Under the pieces are notes generated by a model. It had not been told where the DNA came from and did no database searches. It saw only the letters and a program-made list of their open reading frames with translations. From Limibacter armeniacum (GTDB lineage Bacteria > Bacteroidota > Bacteroidia > Cytophagales > Flammeovirgaceae), in NCBI RefSeq assembly GCF_036880985.1, contig NZ_JBAJNO010000009.1, forward strand, positions 1,240,001-1,304,000: DNA of 64,000 nucleotides, given 5' to 3'. A program made the translations under genes and the position numbers. Of the stretch, positions 37,328 to 47,753 are shown piece after piece (the stretch's first letter is position 1; the number at the start of each line of letters is the position of its first letter).

Positions 37328-37576
37328 ATAACCAATGGAATATTTCTTATGGTTATCATTTAAAAAAAAAATTAACCTATTTTTTTCTAAACAAAGTCCT
37401 ATATTAATCCGTAAATTTTCGCTTTCCATTTGGCACTATTTTCTTTTAGTGTTTATAAAACACAAAACAGATAATATGCCAGCTATAGCTAAAACATAAG
37501 CTCCTTCATACTAAGTATGATCATTCAATTTAGACTAAACATTTTTTAGGGATAACCGCAATATAATAGCCACATT

Positions 37577-40372
37577 ATGCGAAATATCATAAATGTATTC
37601 TTGATTACAGCCACCTTGATATGCTTTGCTTCACTAAACCTGTACGCAAGTCACATTAGAGCCGGGGACTTAACAATAAAAAGAAGTAGCAACACATCAT
37701 CTCTTACTTATGAAATCACGGTCATTCTATACAGAGATGTCGGAGGTGTTCCAGCTGGAAAAGGTTTAATTGACTTTGGAGATGGCACAGAAGCAAAACA
37801 AGTGGAACCTATTTCCCTAGGGCTTACACAAGATAAAATGACTGAGATGCTACAGTATACTACTACACATACATTTGCATCTGCTGGATCCTATAAAGTC
37901 TCCTACTTTGAGATGCAACGAAACAGTAACATCAAGAATATGGATAATTCTGACGCTATGTCATTTTATGTGGAATCAGAATTCTTAATCAACCCTATAC
38001 TTGGCCTTAACTCATCTCCTATTCTTACAATACCCCCAGTTTTACATGCCAGTATTGGACAAAAATACATTATCAATGCTGGAGCCTATGATGCCCAAGG
38101 GGACAGCTTATCTTACAGACTAACCATTTGTCTCCAAAATAAAAATAAACCTGTTAACAACTACCGCTTCCCGGATGACCTAAATGAGACTTGGACATTT
38201 GAACGAGAAGATTGTACCATCCCAGGAGACTTCTATATTGATGAAATCACTGGAGATCTAGTTTGGGATTCCCCAAATGAAATAGGAGAATACAATGTTG
38301 CTTTTTTTGTAGATGAATGGCGAGATGGAGTACTGATTGGCTCTGTCAATAGAGATATGCAGATTATTGTAAATGACAACATCAATTTAAGACCCTTACT
38401 GACCCTCCCAAAAGATACTTGTATTGTAGCAGGTGAAGTACTTACAGGTATGATAATAGGAGAAGATCAACAGGAGCGGGTTTGTGCATCTGGAGGCAAA
38501 CAACCAAGCCTTGATAGTGTCTCCCTACATTTAGCAGCTTTTCCTGTACTATCATTACCGAGTCAGCAGCCTACTTTTCAAATATTCAACACACCTCCTG
38601 TTCACAAACAAGAAGGTACTTTAAGTTGGCAAACTACCTGCAATGATGTTCGTAACCAGCCTTACCAATTTACCTTTCAAGCCTTGGATCACCCAAAACC
38701 TAGCAATTTACAATTAGGAGATACGCAGACTTGGAGGGTTAGAGTATTAGGCCCTGCACCTCAAGGTTTGACAGCAGAGACAGATACTCTCAATGGTACA
38801 GTTCGTCTCAATTGGGATGCATACTCCTGTGGAAGAGCTGAAAAAATACACATTTATCGAAAAGTGGGCTCTTTTGATTTCCAACCAGTATGTGAAACTG
38901 GACTTCCTGAGTATACAGGGTATCAAAAGGTTGGTGAAGTTGACATCAATGCCACCTCTTTTGAAGATGTTACCGTACAAGGAGGCTCTAACTATTGCTA
39001 TAGAATTTACGCCAGCTTTTCTCAGCCACAAGGAGGCGAAAGCCTTGCTTCACAAGAAGCCTGCACTTTTGTTCCTGCTTTATTCTACATGACCAATGTT
39101 AGTATAGACCAAACTGATTCAGAGGATGGTGAAATCTCAGTAGCGTGGACTCAACCTTACAACGAAAGTCTGGAATCTGTTACTTACAGACTTTTTAGAG
39201 GTGAAGGGTTGTCTGGCATGGACCCATTGACTGAAATCAACCAAACTTTCCAAAAACAAGATACCTCTTACATTGACAAGGGACTTGATACAGAAAACAC
39301 TCGCTACCATTATTGGGTAGAGCTTTCTTCCAGTGGAAATTTGTTGGAAACATCCAGAACAGCCTCTCAAGTAGAGCTCAGGGCTTCACCCAAATTGAAT
39401 AGTATCATACTGAACTGGAAAGCTTCTGTTCCATGGAGTATAACCTCAAGTAGTAGACCTATTCATTATATTTTCAAAAAACTCAAAGAAGAGGATAATA
39501 GTGAATTCAAATTACTGGACAGTGTGATGGTTAGCAGCGAGGGGCTAATGTATGAAGACTTGTCTGAAGGGATGATTGAAGGACAAGAGTACTGTTACAA
39601 AATCCTTACAGTCGGTACCTATGAACAGTATGGCTTACCTGACTCATTGATCAATTATTCTCAGGAATTATGTGCTACATTATTAGATACAATTCCCCCT
39701 TGTCCACCTGTACTCACACTTGTTAGTCCAGACTGTAATGCACTTTCTCAAGAGCAATATAGTACAGATGATCAATGCTTACAGACCTATACCAATCAAC
39801 TGTCATGGATTGATGGCACAGGAGACACATGTGATGACGATATTGCTTACTATAATATCTATTACAGTGAAAGGGAACAAAGCAGTTTGGAAGGGTTCAA
39901 TAAAATAGGTTCAACTCCTGATCTACAATACCTTCACGAAGACCTTGTTTCCATTGCCGGAAGCTATACTGTTACCGCAGTAGACTTCTCTGGAAATGAA
40001 AGTGTATTATCCAATATTGAGGTTCAAGATAATGAATGCACAAGTTATATATTACCTAATGCATTCAGTCCTAACAATGATGGGATTAATGACCTCTTCA
40101 TTCCTATGAGATGCCCTAGGTTTGTCAAGGAAGTTAAGTTTACAGTGATCAATAGATGGGGAGGTTTGATATTTACTTCTGATCAAAACCCAGAAATTAA
40201 TTGGGATGGCAGAGACCTAGATGGGCAACTGCTTTCATCAGGTACTTATTATTATGAGGCTGAAGTCACATTTTACAGACTTCACGAAGAGGATGAGAAA
40301 ACCACTTACAAAGGTTGGGTAATGCTTATGAGAAACAAAGATGACAATAATATAGACACGTCTATCAAGTAG
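37577..40372 (+). CDS. Giant secreted protein with gliding-motility (T9SS type B) C-terminal domain, paralogue 2
   Basis: 931 residues, collinear with the preceding gene over its whole length: same signal peptide end (SHIRAGDLTIKRS), same VDFGDGT-like strand (IDFGDGTEAK), same SCGRAE.I.IYRKVGSFDFQPVCETGLP segment, same fibronectin-like modules and the same type B sorting domain (LPNAFSPNNDGINDLFIPM ... SSGTYYYEAEV). This is a tandem duplication that has diverged substantially. Predicted location: cell surface through type IX secretion. Confidence 0.9.
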   Translation: MRNIINVFLITATLICFASLNLYASHIRAGDLTIKRSSNTSSLTYEITVILYRDVGGVPAGKGLIDFGDGTEAKQVEPISLGLTQDKMTEMLQYTTTHTFASAGSYKVSYFEMQRNSNIKNMDNSDAMSFYVESEFLINPILGLNSSPILTIPPVLHASIGQKYIINAGAYDAQGDSLSYRLTICLQNKNKPVNNYRFPDDLNETWTFEREDCTIPGDFYIDEITGDLVWDSPNEIGEYNVAFFVDEWRDGVLIGSVNRDMQIIVNDNINLRPLLTLPKDTCIVAGEVLTGMIIGEDQQERVCASGGKQPSLDSVSLHLAAFPVLSLPSQQPTFQIFNTPPVHKQEGTLSWQTTCNDVRNQPYQFTFQALDHPKPSNLQLGDTQTWRVRVLGPAPQGLTAETDTLNGTVRLNWDAYSCGRAEKIHIYRKVGSFDFQPVCETGLPEYTGYQKVGEVDINATSFEDVTVQGGSNYCYRIYASFSQPQGGESLASQEACTFVPALFYMTNVSIDQTDSEDGEISVAWTQPYNESLESVTYRLFRGEGLSGMDPLTEINQTFQKQDTSYIDKGLDTENTRYHYWVELSSSGNLLETSRTASQVELRASPKLNSIILNWKASVPWSITSSSRPIHYIFKKLKEEDNSEFKLLDSVMVSSEGLMYEDLSEGMIEGQEYCYKILTVGTYEQYGLPDSLINYSQELCATLLDTIPPCPPVLTLVSPDCNALSQEQYSTDDQCLQTYTNQLSWIDGTGDTCDDDIAYYNIYYSEREQSSLEGFNKIGSTPDLQYLHEDLVSIAGSYTVTAVDFSGNESVLSNIEVQDNECTSYILPNAFSPNNDGINDLFIPMRCPRFVKEVKFTVINRWGGLIFTSDQNPEINWDGRDLDGQLLSSGTYYYEAEVTFYRLHEEDEKTTYKGWVMLMRNKDDNNIDTSIK

Positions 40373-40408
40373 TCATAAAACTACCCAGACAATACTTTTA
40401 AAGAGGAA

Positions 40409-40443
40409 AAGCGGAATGAAACTATATTTCATTCCGCTTTTAT
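40409..40443. terminator. Bidirectional terminator between paralogue 2 and the antiporter
   Basis: AAAGCGGAATGAAA and TTTCATTCCGCTTT, a 14-bp stem with a five-base loop and T/A tails. Confidence 0.92.
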
Positions 40444-40464
40444 TTTACGTATACCAATAAAGAA

Positions 40465-41799
40465 TTAAGCAGGAACCTTCTCCACACTTACTTTCCCTCT
40501 AACTCCTACCATAATCACAATCAGAGCACTTGCTCCCATCAAATAGGGATAATAAAGATATTGCATTACTTCTAATGGACTAATCACTGCCGCACCGGCC
40601 ACACTTACAGCAGCCAATATTTGTGCTCCATACGGAATGGTTCCTTGTGCAAAACAAGAAAAAGTATCCAACAAACTTGCTGTTCGCCTTGGATCTAACT
40701 CAAACCTGTCTGAAATATCTTTCGCAATAGGTCCTGCAATAATAATCGCAACCGTATTATTCGCTGTACAAACATCTACAACACTGATTAATGCAGCAAT
40801 ACCCAATTCAGCACCTCGCTTACTTTTGACATTTCGTAATATCAAACTGATCAAAAACTCAATACCTCCATTCTTACGAATCAATTCGACAACTCCTCCT
40901 ACCAATAAACAGATAATAACCAATTCAGACATTCCTGAAATTCCCTTCTGTACAGCCGCTATCCAGCCCCATATATCAAAACTTTCAGTATAAATACCAA
41001 CAACTCCTGATATCAGCACACCTCCTGCCAGAACAAGAATTACATTCACACCAAACAATGCCGCAACAAGTACTGCTACATAAGGGAAAACCTTAATCAA
41101 TGAGTACTCCAATTCTTCGTTTAGACTTGTAGCTTCTCCTCCTGCCAAAAACAGATACAATAGCATGGTTAATACAGCTCCAGGCAAGACAATTCCGATA
41201 TTCATCTTGAACTTGTCTCTCATCTTGACTCCTTGTGTTCTTGCAGAAGCAATCGTTGTATCAGAAATCATAGATAGGTTATCCCCAAACATTGCACCTC
41301 CAATTACAGAGCCTAATGTAAGTCCCAACGGAAGTCCCAATTGCTCAGCTACTCCAACGCCTATCGGTGCTACAGCTACGATAGTTCCCACGGATGTCCC
41401 TACTGCTAATGATATAAAACATGCAATCAGGAAGAGCCCTGCCACCAAAACATTGGAAGGCAGTAATGACAGTCCCATATTAACTGTTGAGTCAATAGCT
41501 CCCATCGCTTTTCCAGTTTGGGCAAAAGCACCAGCCAACAGAAATATCAAGCACATCAACATGATATCTCTGTTTCCCATTCCTTTCGCAAAATCTCCTA
41601 CTTTTTCACTGAGTCCCCTTCCCCGGTCCATACCAATGGCTACACCTGATGCTATTAGGAAAGCTACCCCCACAGGCATCTTATAAAAATCCCCTGTAAT
41701 AATGGATACACAAAGGTAAACCAACAAAAACACCCCTAGCGGTAAAAGTGCCCATGCATTTCCTCTCTTGACAACTGTCGTATCGTTTTCTGTATTCAA
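40465..41799 (-). CDS. nhaC: Na+/H+ antiporter, NhaC family
   Basis: 444 residues and about eleven hydrophobic segments. The GTSVGTIVAVAPIGVGVAEQ and GGAMFGDNLSMISDTTI regions (with the Asp and Asn expected to bind ions) are characteristic of NhaC. The family exchanges Na+ for protons or organic anions (for example malate/lactate) at the inner membrane. Substrate pair not determined. Single gene. Confidence 0.9.
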   Translation of the reverse strand: MNTENDTTVVKRGNAWALLPLGVFLLVYLCVSIITGDFYKMPVGVAFLIASGVAIGMDRGRGLSEKVGDFAKGMGNRDIMLMCLIFLLAGAFAQTGKAMGAIDSTVNMGLSLLPSNVLVAGLFLIACFISLAVGTSVGTIVAVAPIGVGVAEQLGLPLGLTLGSVIGGAMFGDNLSMISDTTIASARTQGVKMRDKFKMNIGIVLPGAVLTMLLYLFLAGGEATSLNEELEYSLIKVFPYVAVLVAALFGVNVILVLAGGVLISGVVGIYTESFDIWGWIAAVQKGISGMSELVIICLLVGGVVELIRKNGGIEFLISLILRNVKSKRGAELGIAALISVVDVCTANNTVAIIIAGPIAKDISDRFELDPRRTASLLDTFSCFAQGTIPYGAQILAAVSVAGAAVISPLEVMQYLYYPYLMGASALIVIMVGVRGKVSVEKVPA

Positions 41800-41930
41800 A
41801 GCAATCTATAATTATTCACAAAAACTCTTAGAACTATTACATCTATTAAAAAGTTCCAAACTTAGCAAAAAATAAGCGGCAACCTCATAAGAGATTGCCG
41901 CCGCATATATTATATGGATAGGTATCTACC

Positions 41931-42920
41931 CTATACAAGTCCACTTTCTACAAGATATTCAGCAATTTGAACAGTATTTGTAGCCGCACCTTTTCTTAGG
42001 TTATCAGCAACAATCCACATGTTCAAAGTATTTGCCTGAGACTCATCTCTTCTCAACCTTCCTACAAAAGTTTCATCACGATTGTGGGCGTTGATTGGCA
42101 TAGGGTATACATTGTTTGCTGGGTCGTCTTGCAAAATAATACCAGGTGCTTCTGATAGGATTGCTTTTACTTCATCCAAATCAAAATCTTCCTTGAACTC
42201 AACGTTTACAGCTTCAGAGTGCCCTCCGATTGTTGGGATACGTACAGTTGTAGAAGTTACCTTGATTGACTCATCACCAAAAATTTTCTTGGTTTCGTTA
42301 ATCATTTTCATCTCCTCTTTTGTGTACCCATTGTCCATGAAAACATCAATATGTGGCAACACATTCAGGTCAATTTTGTGAGGATAAGCACGCTCACCTT
42401 CTACTCCCTGACGCTCATTCATCAACTGGTCAACAGCCTTTTTACCCGAACCTGTCACTGATTGGTATGTTGAAACCACTACACGCTCAATTCCATAACG
42501 GTTTCTTAGTGGAGCCAATGCCACAACCATTTGTATCGTAGAGCAGTTAGGGTTGGCTATAATTTTATCCTCTTTGGTTAATGTATCAGCATTCACCTCT
42601 GGTACAATCAGTTTTTTGCTGGCATCCATTCTCCAAGCAGAAGAGTTGTCAATAACAGTTGTTCCTACTGCTGCAAACTTTGGAGCAAACTCCAATGAAA
42701 TGCTTCCTCCTGCTGAGAAAATGGCAATATCAGGTCTTGCTGCAATAGCATCTTCTATTGTAACAACAGTATATTCTTTATCCTGATAAGTAACTTTTTT
42801 ACCGGCAGATCTAGCCGATGCCACCATCAGTAATTCATCAAAGTGAAAGCCTCTTTCTGCAATCACGTTCAGCATTTGCTCACCTACGAGTCCTGTTGCT
42901 CCTACGATAGCTAATTTCAT
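41931..42920 (-). CDS. asd: Aspartate-semialdehyde dehydrogenase
   Basis: 329 residues. GATGLVGEQML at the N-terminus binds NADP, and NPNCSTIQMVVALAPL carries the catalytic cysteine (about residue 127). The C-terminal GGHSEAVNVEF contains the acid/base histidine. It makes aspartate semialdehyde for lysine/DAP, threonine and methionine. Stands alone with no operon partners. Confidence 0.96.
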   Translation of the reverse strand: MKLAIVGATGLVGEQMLNVIAERGFHFDELLMVASARSAGKKVTYQDKEYTVVTIEDAIAARPDIAIFSAGGSISLEFAPKFAAVGTTVIDNSSAWRMDASKKLIVPEVNADTLTKEDKIIANPNCSTIQMVVALAPLRNRYGIERVVVSTYQSVTGSGKKAVDQLMNERQGVEGERAYPHKIDLNVLPHIDVFMDNGYTKEEMKMINETKKIFGDESIKVTSTTVRIPTIGGHSEAVNVEFKEDFDLDEVKAILSEAPGIILQDDPANNVYPMPINAHNRDETFVGRLRRDESQANTLNMWIVADNLRKGAATNTVQIAEYLVESGLV

Positions 42921-43460
42921 GGTATAATCTTATGTTTCGGTATCTGATTCAATCTTCGTGCTTTCAAAAATCCTATTTTTTTCAACCTAAACAATACTTA
43001 TTTGCATTTTTTTGCATTGGTAAATAACAATTTTGTAACATTTACAACAGATTGATATTTTCAAAACAAAAAGATAACCTTCGTTATACCTCAGACTTTT
43101 ACTTTGATAAATACGCAGAAATAGGTCACCTCTAAAGCTCCCAACTGTCTTAAAATCTCCATCCTTTTTCCTTTCATTTAGAGATCTTCTGACTGTAAGA
43201 ATTGCTAACACATATCAACAAGTTTAGCATAAGGTTCCTAAACACACCTGAAACCTTACGTAATATAGGATATATAAGAAAATGTAGTTTCATTTGTACG
43301 ACCAAAATCAAAACCTTTTAAGACCTCCGGTACTCTTTAGTTTTTAATAGACTAAACGCAAACAAACCTCTCTTTACTTTACTACCAGCTATACTATTCA
43401 GTGCTTTTCCATCTAAAACTTACACCAACCAGGAAACACTGAAAAACACTTTCGACCATC
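42921..43460. other. 540-base AT-rich intergenic region
   Basis: No convincing gene: the one open frame on the minus strand (42987-43211) has low-quality composition and no start signal. The region must hold promoters for asd (minus) and the PagL-like gene (plus). Confidence 0.5.
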
Positions 43461-44555
43461 ATGAAACTTATATGTTTCTTCCTTCTAATCTTTCTACAAT
43501 CAAGCACATTATTAGCTCAGCTTGACTCTGCTTCCTATACCTATGATTTTGGGGCAAGTCTTCATGGTGATACTATGTTAAGTATTGATAACACTAAGCA
43601 CTTGAGTTACCATAAACCATTAGGTTTTGAAGTCACTTATCTTAGACAAACAGATGGCCGTAAATACTGGGAAGAAGTCCAAAATTATCCTCTTTGGGGT
43701 ATATCACTGCAATACTTTGATTACAGAAGCAACATCCTAAAAAAGATGTTAAGCCTCTCTCTAGACTATCGTAGGAATATCTATAGAGGAAAAAGAGGGG
43801 CTACCTTTATTCCTCTTGGCATTGGGCTAGCTTATACTCCTGGATATTTTGACATCGAAAAGAACCCACTTAATACAGCCATTGGACAACCAGTTTCCTT
43901 TATACTCTATATCGGCATCCTCCAGCAAATACATATCAATAACTACTGGTCAATTGACCTCAAATTAGGACTTACACACTATTCAAACGGAGGACTATCA
44001 GCCCCTAACAGTGGTGTAAACCTCCTGAATACAAGTTTGGGAGTTAGTCGCAAAATACAGCAGCCTGATTTTAAGAAAAATCTACTTCCTCCAGCATTGG
44101 ACAATAAGCTCCATTGCTTATTACAAGTAGCCACTGGTGCAAAAGAAGTATTGCCTACTCTTGGTAGATGGCCATTTTATAACGCTACACTCCTTTTTGC
44201 CAAAAACCTAAATTATAGACATGCTATCAATATTGGAGTGGATTATCAATATAGTGAAGCCTTGAAAAAGGAAGTTCACTTTATGCAAACGCAATGGTTT
44301 TACAACTCAACAAACGACAATGTACCTGACCACCAAACCGTCAGCCTTCTTGGTGGATATGAGTTTAAGGCGGGAAAGATCAGTGTACCTATTCTACTTG
44401 CTGCCCACATTTATAAAGAACTAGACACACTACCTACATTCTATCAAAAAATTGGACTAAGGTACTGGTTCAATAATTTATTCGCATCAATCACACTCAG
44501 AAGCTTTACTGGCAACTCAGATGGAATAGAATGGGGATTAGGTTTTAAAATTTAG
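43461..44555 (+). CDS. PagL-like lipid A 3-O-deacylase / acyloxyacyl hydrolase
   Basis: 364 residues with a signal peptide ending LLAQ (about residue 20). The body is strand-rich (outer-membrane barrel) and contains GLTHYSNGG with His173-x-Ser175, the catalytic pair of PagL. PagL removes the 3-linked acyl chain of lipid A in the outer leaflet. The protein is about twice the size of Pseudomonas PagL, as is common for Bacteroidota members. Followed after five bases by a lipoprotein gene. Confidence 0.82.
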   Translation: MKLICFFLLIFLQSSTLLAQLDSASYTYDFGASLHGDTMLSIDNTKHLSYHKPLGFEVTYLRQTDGRKYWEEVQNYPLWGISLQYFDYRSNILKKMLSLSLDYRRNIYRGKRGATFIPLGIGLAYTPGYFDIEKNPLNTAIGQPVSFILYIGILQQIHINNYWSIDLKLGLTHYSNGGLSAPNSGVNLLNTSLGVSRKIQQPDFKKNLLPPALDNKLHCLLQVATGAKEVLPTLGRWPFYNATLLFAKNLNYRHAINIGVDYQYSEALKKEVHFMQTQWFYNSTNDNVPDHQTVSLLGGYEFKAGKISVPILLAAHIYKELDTLPTFYQKIGLRYWFNNLFASITLRSFTGNSDGIEWGLGFKI

Positions 44556-44560
44556 CTCAC

Positions 44561-45286
44561 ATGAGAAAAATACTGCTATACCTCATTTGCCTAACTTTCA
44601 GTTTTGCATGTAATGAGATTGAATTTGATTGCTTCCAGTCAACAGGGCCTATTGAATCATATGAATTAGACTTCACTCAAATCGACTCATTAATTGTTCA
44701 TGACAATATTGCTGTCTCAATCAGCTCTGCACCTCACCAAAGAGTTGTTACAGAAACAGGTAAAAACCTTTTTTCAGACCTTCAGTTTATTCAAAACGGA
44801 AAAACACTAACTGTTTATAATAATAATTACTGCAACTGGGTAAGAGAAAAGCACAGTCCTATACTACACCTATCTACATCTTCTCTCAAATACTTATCTC
44901 CTTCTGGCTCAGGAGACATCACATCAGCTAATCTTCTGACAATAGACACACTGACAATATTCACACAAAGAAGCTCCAGTAGTCTCCACTTGAAGATAAA
45001 TAGCCAACTTATCAGAATCATCAGTAACAGTATCTCCCCTGTCACACTTGAAGGCGATAGTGAAGTTTTATCGTTAGGAATGTATTACAATATAGGCAAT
45101 TTGGAGTGTAGTAAACTGAAGGCCAATACAGTTACTGTAAATCACCGAGGGCTTGGTAGGATTACTGTCAACCCAATAAAAATGCTGAGCGTCAACTTAT
45201 ACTCTGAAGGAGATGTAGAATACGTACACCAACCTGACAGTATTTCTGTTCAACATACAGGAGGAGGAGAACTTATTGGACCATAA
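44561..45286 (+). CDS. Head-GIN (DUF2807) domain lipoprotein
   Basis: 241 residues with a lipobox SFAC (Cys17). The rest shows the repeating short-strand pattern of DUF2807 right-handed beta-helix proteins (VHDNIAVSISSAPHQRVVTE, LKYLSPSGSGDITSANLLTI, VEYVHQPDSISVQHTGGGE). Such proteins are cell-surface or periplasmic; function unknown, possibly adhesion. In one operon with the deacylase gene. Confidence 0.8.
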   Translation: MRKILLYLICLTFSFACNEIEFDCFQSTGPIESYELDFTQIDSLIVHDNIAVSISSAPHQRVVTETGKNLFSDLQFIQNGKTLTVYNNNYCNWVREKHSPILHLSTSSLKYLSPSGSGDITSANLLTIDTLTIFTQRSSSSLHLKINSQLIRIISNSISPVTLEGDSEVLSLGMYYNIGNLECSKLKANTVTVNHRGLGRITVNPIKMLSVNLYSEGDVEYVHQPDSISVQHTGGGELIGP

Positions 45287-45288
45287 AT

Positions 45289-45328
45289 AAGCCCCTGTTT
45301 CATTAGAAACAGGGGCTATCTATTTTTA
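45289..45328. terminator. Terminator between the lipoprotein and pdhC
   Basis: AGCCCCTGTTTC and GAAACAGGGGCT form a 12-bp stem; serves both convergent genes. Confidence 0.9.
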
Positions 45329-45342
45329 TCTTAAAAGATGCC

Positions 45343-47013
45343 TTATGCAAGCAATCTGATTGGATCTTCCAAGAATTTCTTCAAGTCAAGTAAGAAGGCA
45401 GAACCTACAGCTCCATCTACTACTCTATGGTCACAAGACAATGTTACTTTCATAACATTACCAGGTACAATCTGACCATTTTTCACTACAGGTACTTGCT
45501 TGATACCACCTACTGCAAGGATACAAGAGTTTGGCGGGTTGATAATCGCTGTAAACTCTTCGATACCAAACATACCCAAGTTAGAGATAGTGAAAGTAGA
45601 ACCTTCCCAATCTTGTGGTTGCAGTTTCTTATCAATAGCTCTCTTAGCCAAGTCTTTTACCTCAGCTGAGATTGCAGACATTCCTTTTTGGTCAGCATGT
45701 CTTACTACTGGTACCAGAAGTCCGTCAGGTACAGCTACTGCAATACCGACATGCACGTGGTCATTGAAACGGATCGCATCACCCATCCAACCAGCGTTCA
45801 CATATTTATGTTTTTTCAATGCTGCTGCTACTGCTTTCACAACCATATCGTTGAATGAAATCTTCACGTCAGACACTTCATTCAGGCTCTTTCTTGCTGT
45901 AATTGCATTGTCCATATCAATGTCCAATGTCAAATAGAAGTGAGGTGCTGTGAATTTCGCTTCTGTCAAACGGTTAGCAATAGTCTTACGCATTTGTGAT
46001 ACAGGCTCATCGTAAGAGTGCTCAACACCTGCTGGTGCTGCTGCTACAGCTGGAGCCGCTTGAGGTGCTGCTGTAGTAGGTTGAGGTACGAACGCTTCCA
46101 CGTCACGCTTCACTACTCTGCCATTTTCACCTGAACCTGGAATCATCGCAATATTGAAGCCTTTATCTTCAGCCATTTTCTTAGCCAATGGAGAAGCAAA
46201 TACTCTATTTCCATCTGATTCAGGAGCTGGTGCTGCCGATCTTGAAACTGGTGCTGAAGCCGCAGGTGCCGCAGTTTTTTGTGGTGTTGCAGCTGGAGCC
46301 GATGCAGTTTGTTTCGGTGCTTCTGTTTTAGGAGCCTCTGCCTTAGGAGCAGCTTCTTTCTTAGCTGGAGCTGACTGAGATGCTTTCAATAGTGTTTCCC
46401 AATCTGCACCTGCTTCACCGATGATCGCAATCACTCCGTCAATCGGAACGTTAGTTACATCAGTGATATAAAGCATAGTACCATCGTTGTATGACTCAAG
46501 CTCCATAGTTGCTTTGTCAGTTTCAACCTCCGCCAAAACATCTCCTGAGCTCACTTCATCTCCTACTTTCACCAACCAGCTAGAAATAACACCTTCTTTC
46601 ATAGTGTCAGACATCTTTGGCATTCTGATTACTTCAGCATTGATTCCTGAAGTATCTACTGCTTCAGACGCAGCCGCTTCTTGGGCTGGAGCCTCCTCTT
46701 CTGCTGGCGCAGCAGTTTCTTCAGCTGGAGCTGAAGAAGCACCTTTACCATCCAAAAGGCTTTGATAATCTTCTCCTGGTTCACCAATGATTGCAATAAT
46801 GCCATCAATTGGCACAGCTGCTTTTTCTTGCGCTGCTATATAAAGAATTGTGCCATCCTCATATGACTCCAATTCCATGGTTGCTTTATCTGTTTCCACT
46901 TCAGCCAGGATGTCTCCTGAACTTACTTGGTCACCTTCTTTTACTAACCAAGACGCTATCACACCTTCTTTCATGGTGTCAGACATCTTCGGCATTCTGA
47001 TTACTTCTGCCAT
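45343..47013 (-). CDS. pdhC: Pyruvate dehydrogenase complex E2, dihydrolipoyl acetyltransferase
   Basis: 556 residues. Two N-terminal lipoyl domains in tandem (about 1-80 and 130-205), each with the lipoylation motif ETDKATMELESY. Ala/Pro-rich linkers follow, then an E1/E3-binding domain (VFASPLAKKMAEDKGFNIAMIPGSG, about 273-305) and the catalytic core with SCDHRVVDGA containing the active-site histidine. It transfers acetyl groups to CoA. E1 and E3 genes are not in the window. Two lipoyl domains are common in Bacteroidota E2. Confidence 0.95.
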   Translation of the reverse strand: MAEVIRMPKMSDTMKEGVIASWLVKEGDQVSSGDILAEVETDKATMELESYEDGTILYIAAQEKAAVPIDGIIAIIGEPGEDYQSLLDGKGASSAPAEETAAPAEEEAPAQEAAASEAVDTSGINAEVIRMPKMSDTMKEGVISSWLVKVGDEVSSGDVLAEVETDKATMELESYNDGTMLYITDVTNVPIDGVIAIIGEAGADWETLLKASQSAPAKKEAAPKAEAPKTEAPKQTASAPAATPQKTAAPAASAPVSRSAAPAPESDGNRVFASPLAKKMAEDKGFNIAMIPGSGENGRVVKRDVEAFVPQPTTAAPQAAPAVAAAPAGVEHSYDEPVSQMRKTIANRLTEAKFTAPHFYLTLDIDMDNAITARKSLNEVSDVKISFNDMVVKAVAAALKKHKYVNAGWMGDAIRFNDHVHVGIAVAVPDGLLVPVVRHADQKGMSAISAEVKDLAKRAIDKKLQPQDWEGSTFTISNLGMFGIEEFTAIINPPNSCILAVGGIKQVPVVKNGQIVPGNVMKVTLSCDHRVVDGAVGSAFLLDLKKFLEDPIRLLA

Positions 47014-47068
47014 AGTGAAAATTTTGTCTGATTATTCGAGATTATTGTCTAATTTTCGTTTTCGTGCT

Positions 47069-47099
47069 CAAAAATAGCAGGATTATTTGATTGTCACAA
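47069..47099 (-). promoter_or_regulatory. pdhC promoter
   Basis: TTG (47099-47097), 20 bases, TATTTTTG (47076-47069) on the minus strand. Confidence 0.55.
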
Positions 47100-47753
47100 T
47101 TTTGATTCAATGACCTTTTTTATCCCACCACACCACTCACACAGTTATCTCACTGGTTATGAAATAAGTAACCCCCACACACATCTAAAATAAGACCTTA
47201 TAGCAACAATATGTATTTACAGATGTTTAAATGCCAAAGGTTTATTCACATAAAAGTAAAAAGTCACTTATAGTAGCATAAGAGAGATTAACATTTTCAT
47301 TGAGCTTTATCATTAGCTTTTTTTCTTTAAAAATTCAATGTTGCATTATTCATATTGTACAATTTTATTTGCAACAGCGAGAGTGAAATGAACCCCTGCA
47401 ATTCAATTAACTTTGACAAATACCTCCTTGTGAACTTTTCATAAGATTTTTGTCAGCTGTAATCATTGCAGCTATTGCCTCACGAAACGCCAGTACAGGA
47501 CATTTCTAAATGACCAAGACATACCTTACAGGTTTACCTCTAAAACATTTAGGATTAACTTTTAAAGCTGTTTTTCAAATAGTTAAACAAACAACCACTA
47601 TCAAGAGAGTTTTATTAGGATACTAAAGGCACTCTCCAATGTTTAGGCTTTATAAAAACAGCACAAATGAAAATAGCCCTGTTACAACCAAAAAATATTG
47701 ACTATAACTCAAACAAAATTTTCACCACCATTTTTACCTAAAAAATTCAACTG
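47100..47753. other. Long intergenic region upstream of the ribonucleotide reductase
   Basis: About 650 AT-rich bases with no supportable reading frame. A TAACTTTG (47408-47415) could be a promoter for nrdJ but has no -33 partner. I looked for a cobalamin riboswitch and for NrdR boxes and could not recognise either. Confidence 0.4.

Noticed and set aside
42987-43211. 74-codon frame upstream of asd on the minus strand
   Set aside because: Composition unlike neighbouring proteins and no homology recognised; AT-rich noise.
47014-47753. Cobalamin riboswitch upstream of the B12-dependent reductase
   Set aside because: GAAACGCCAGTACAGG near 47483 looked suggestive, but the B12-box and the core stems could not be recognised.
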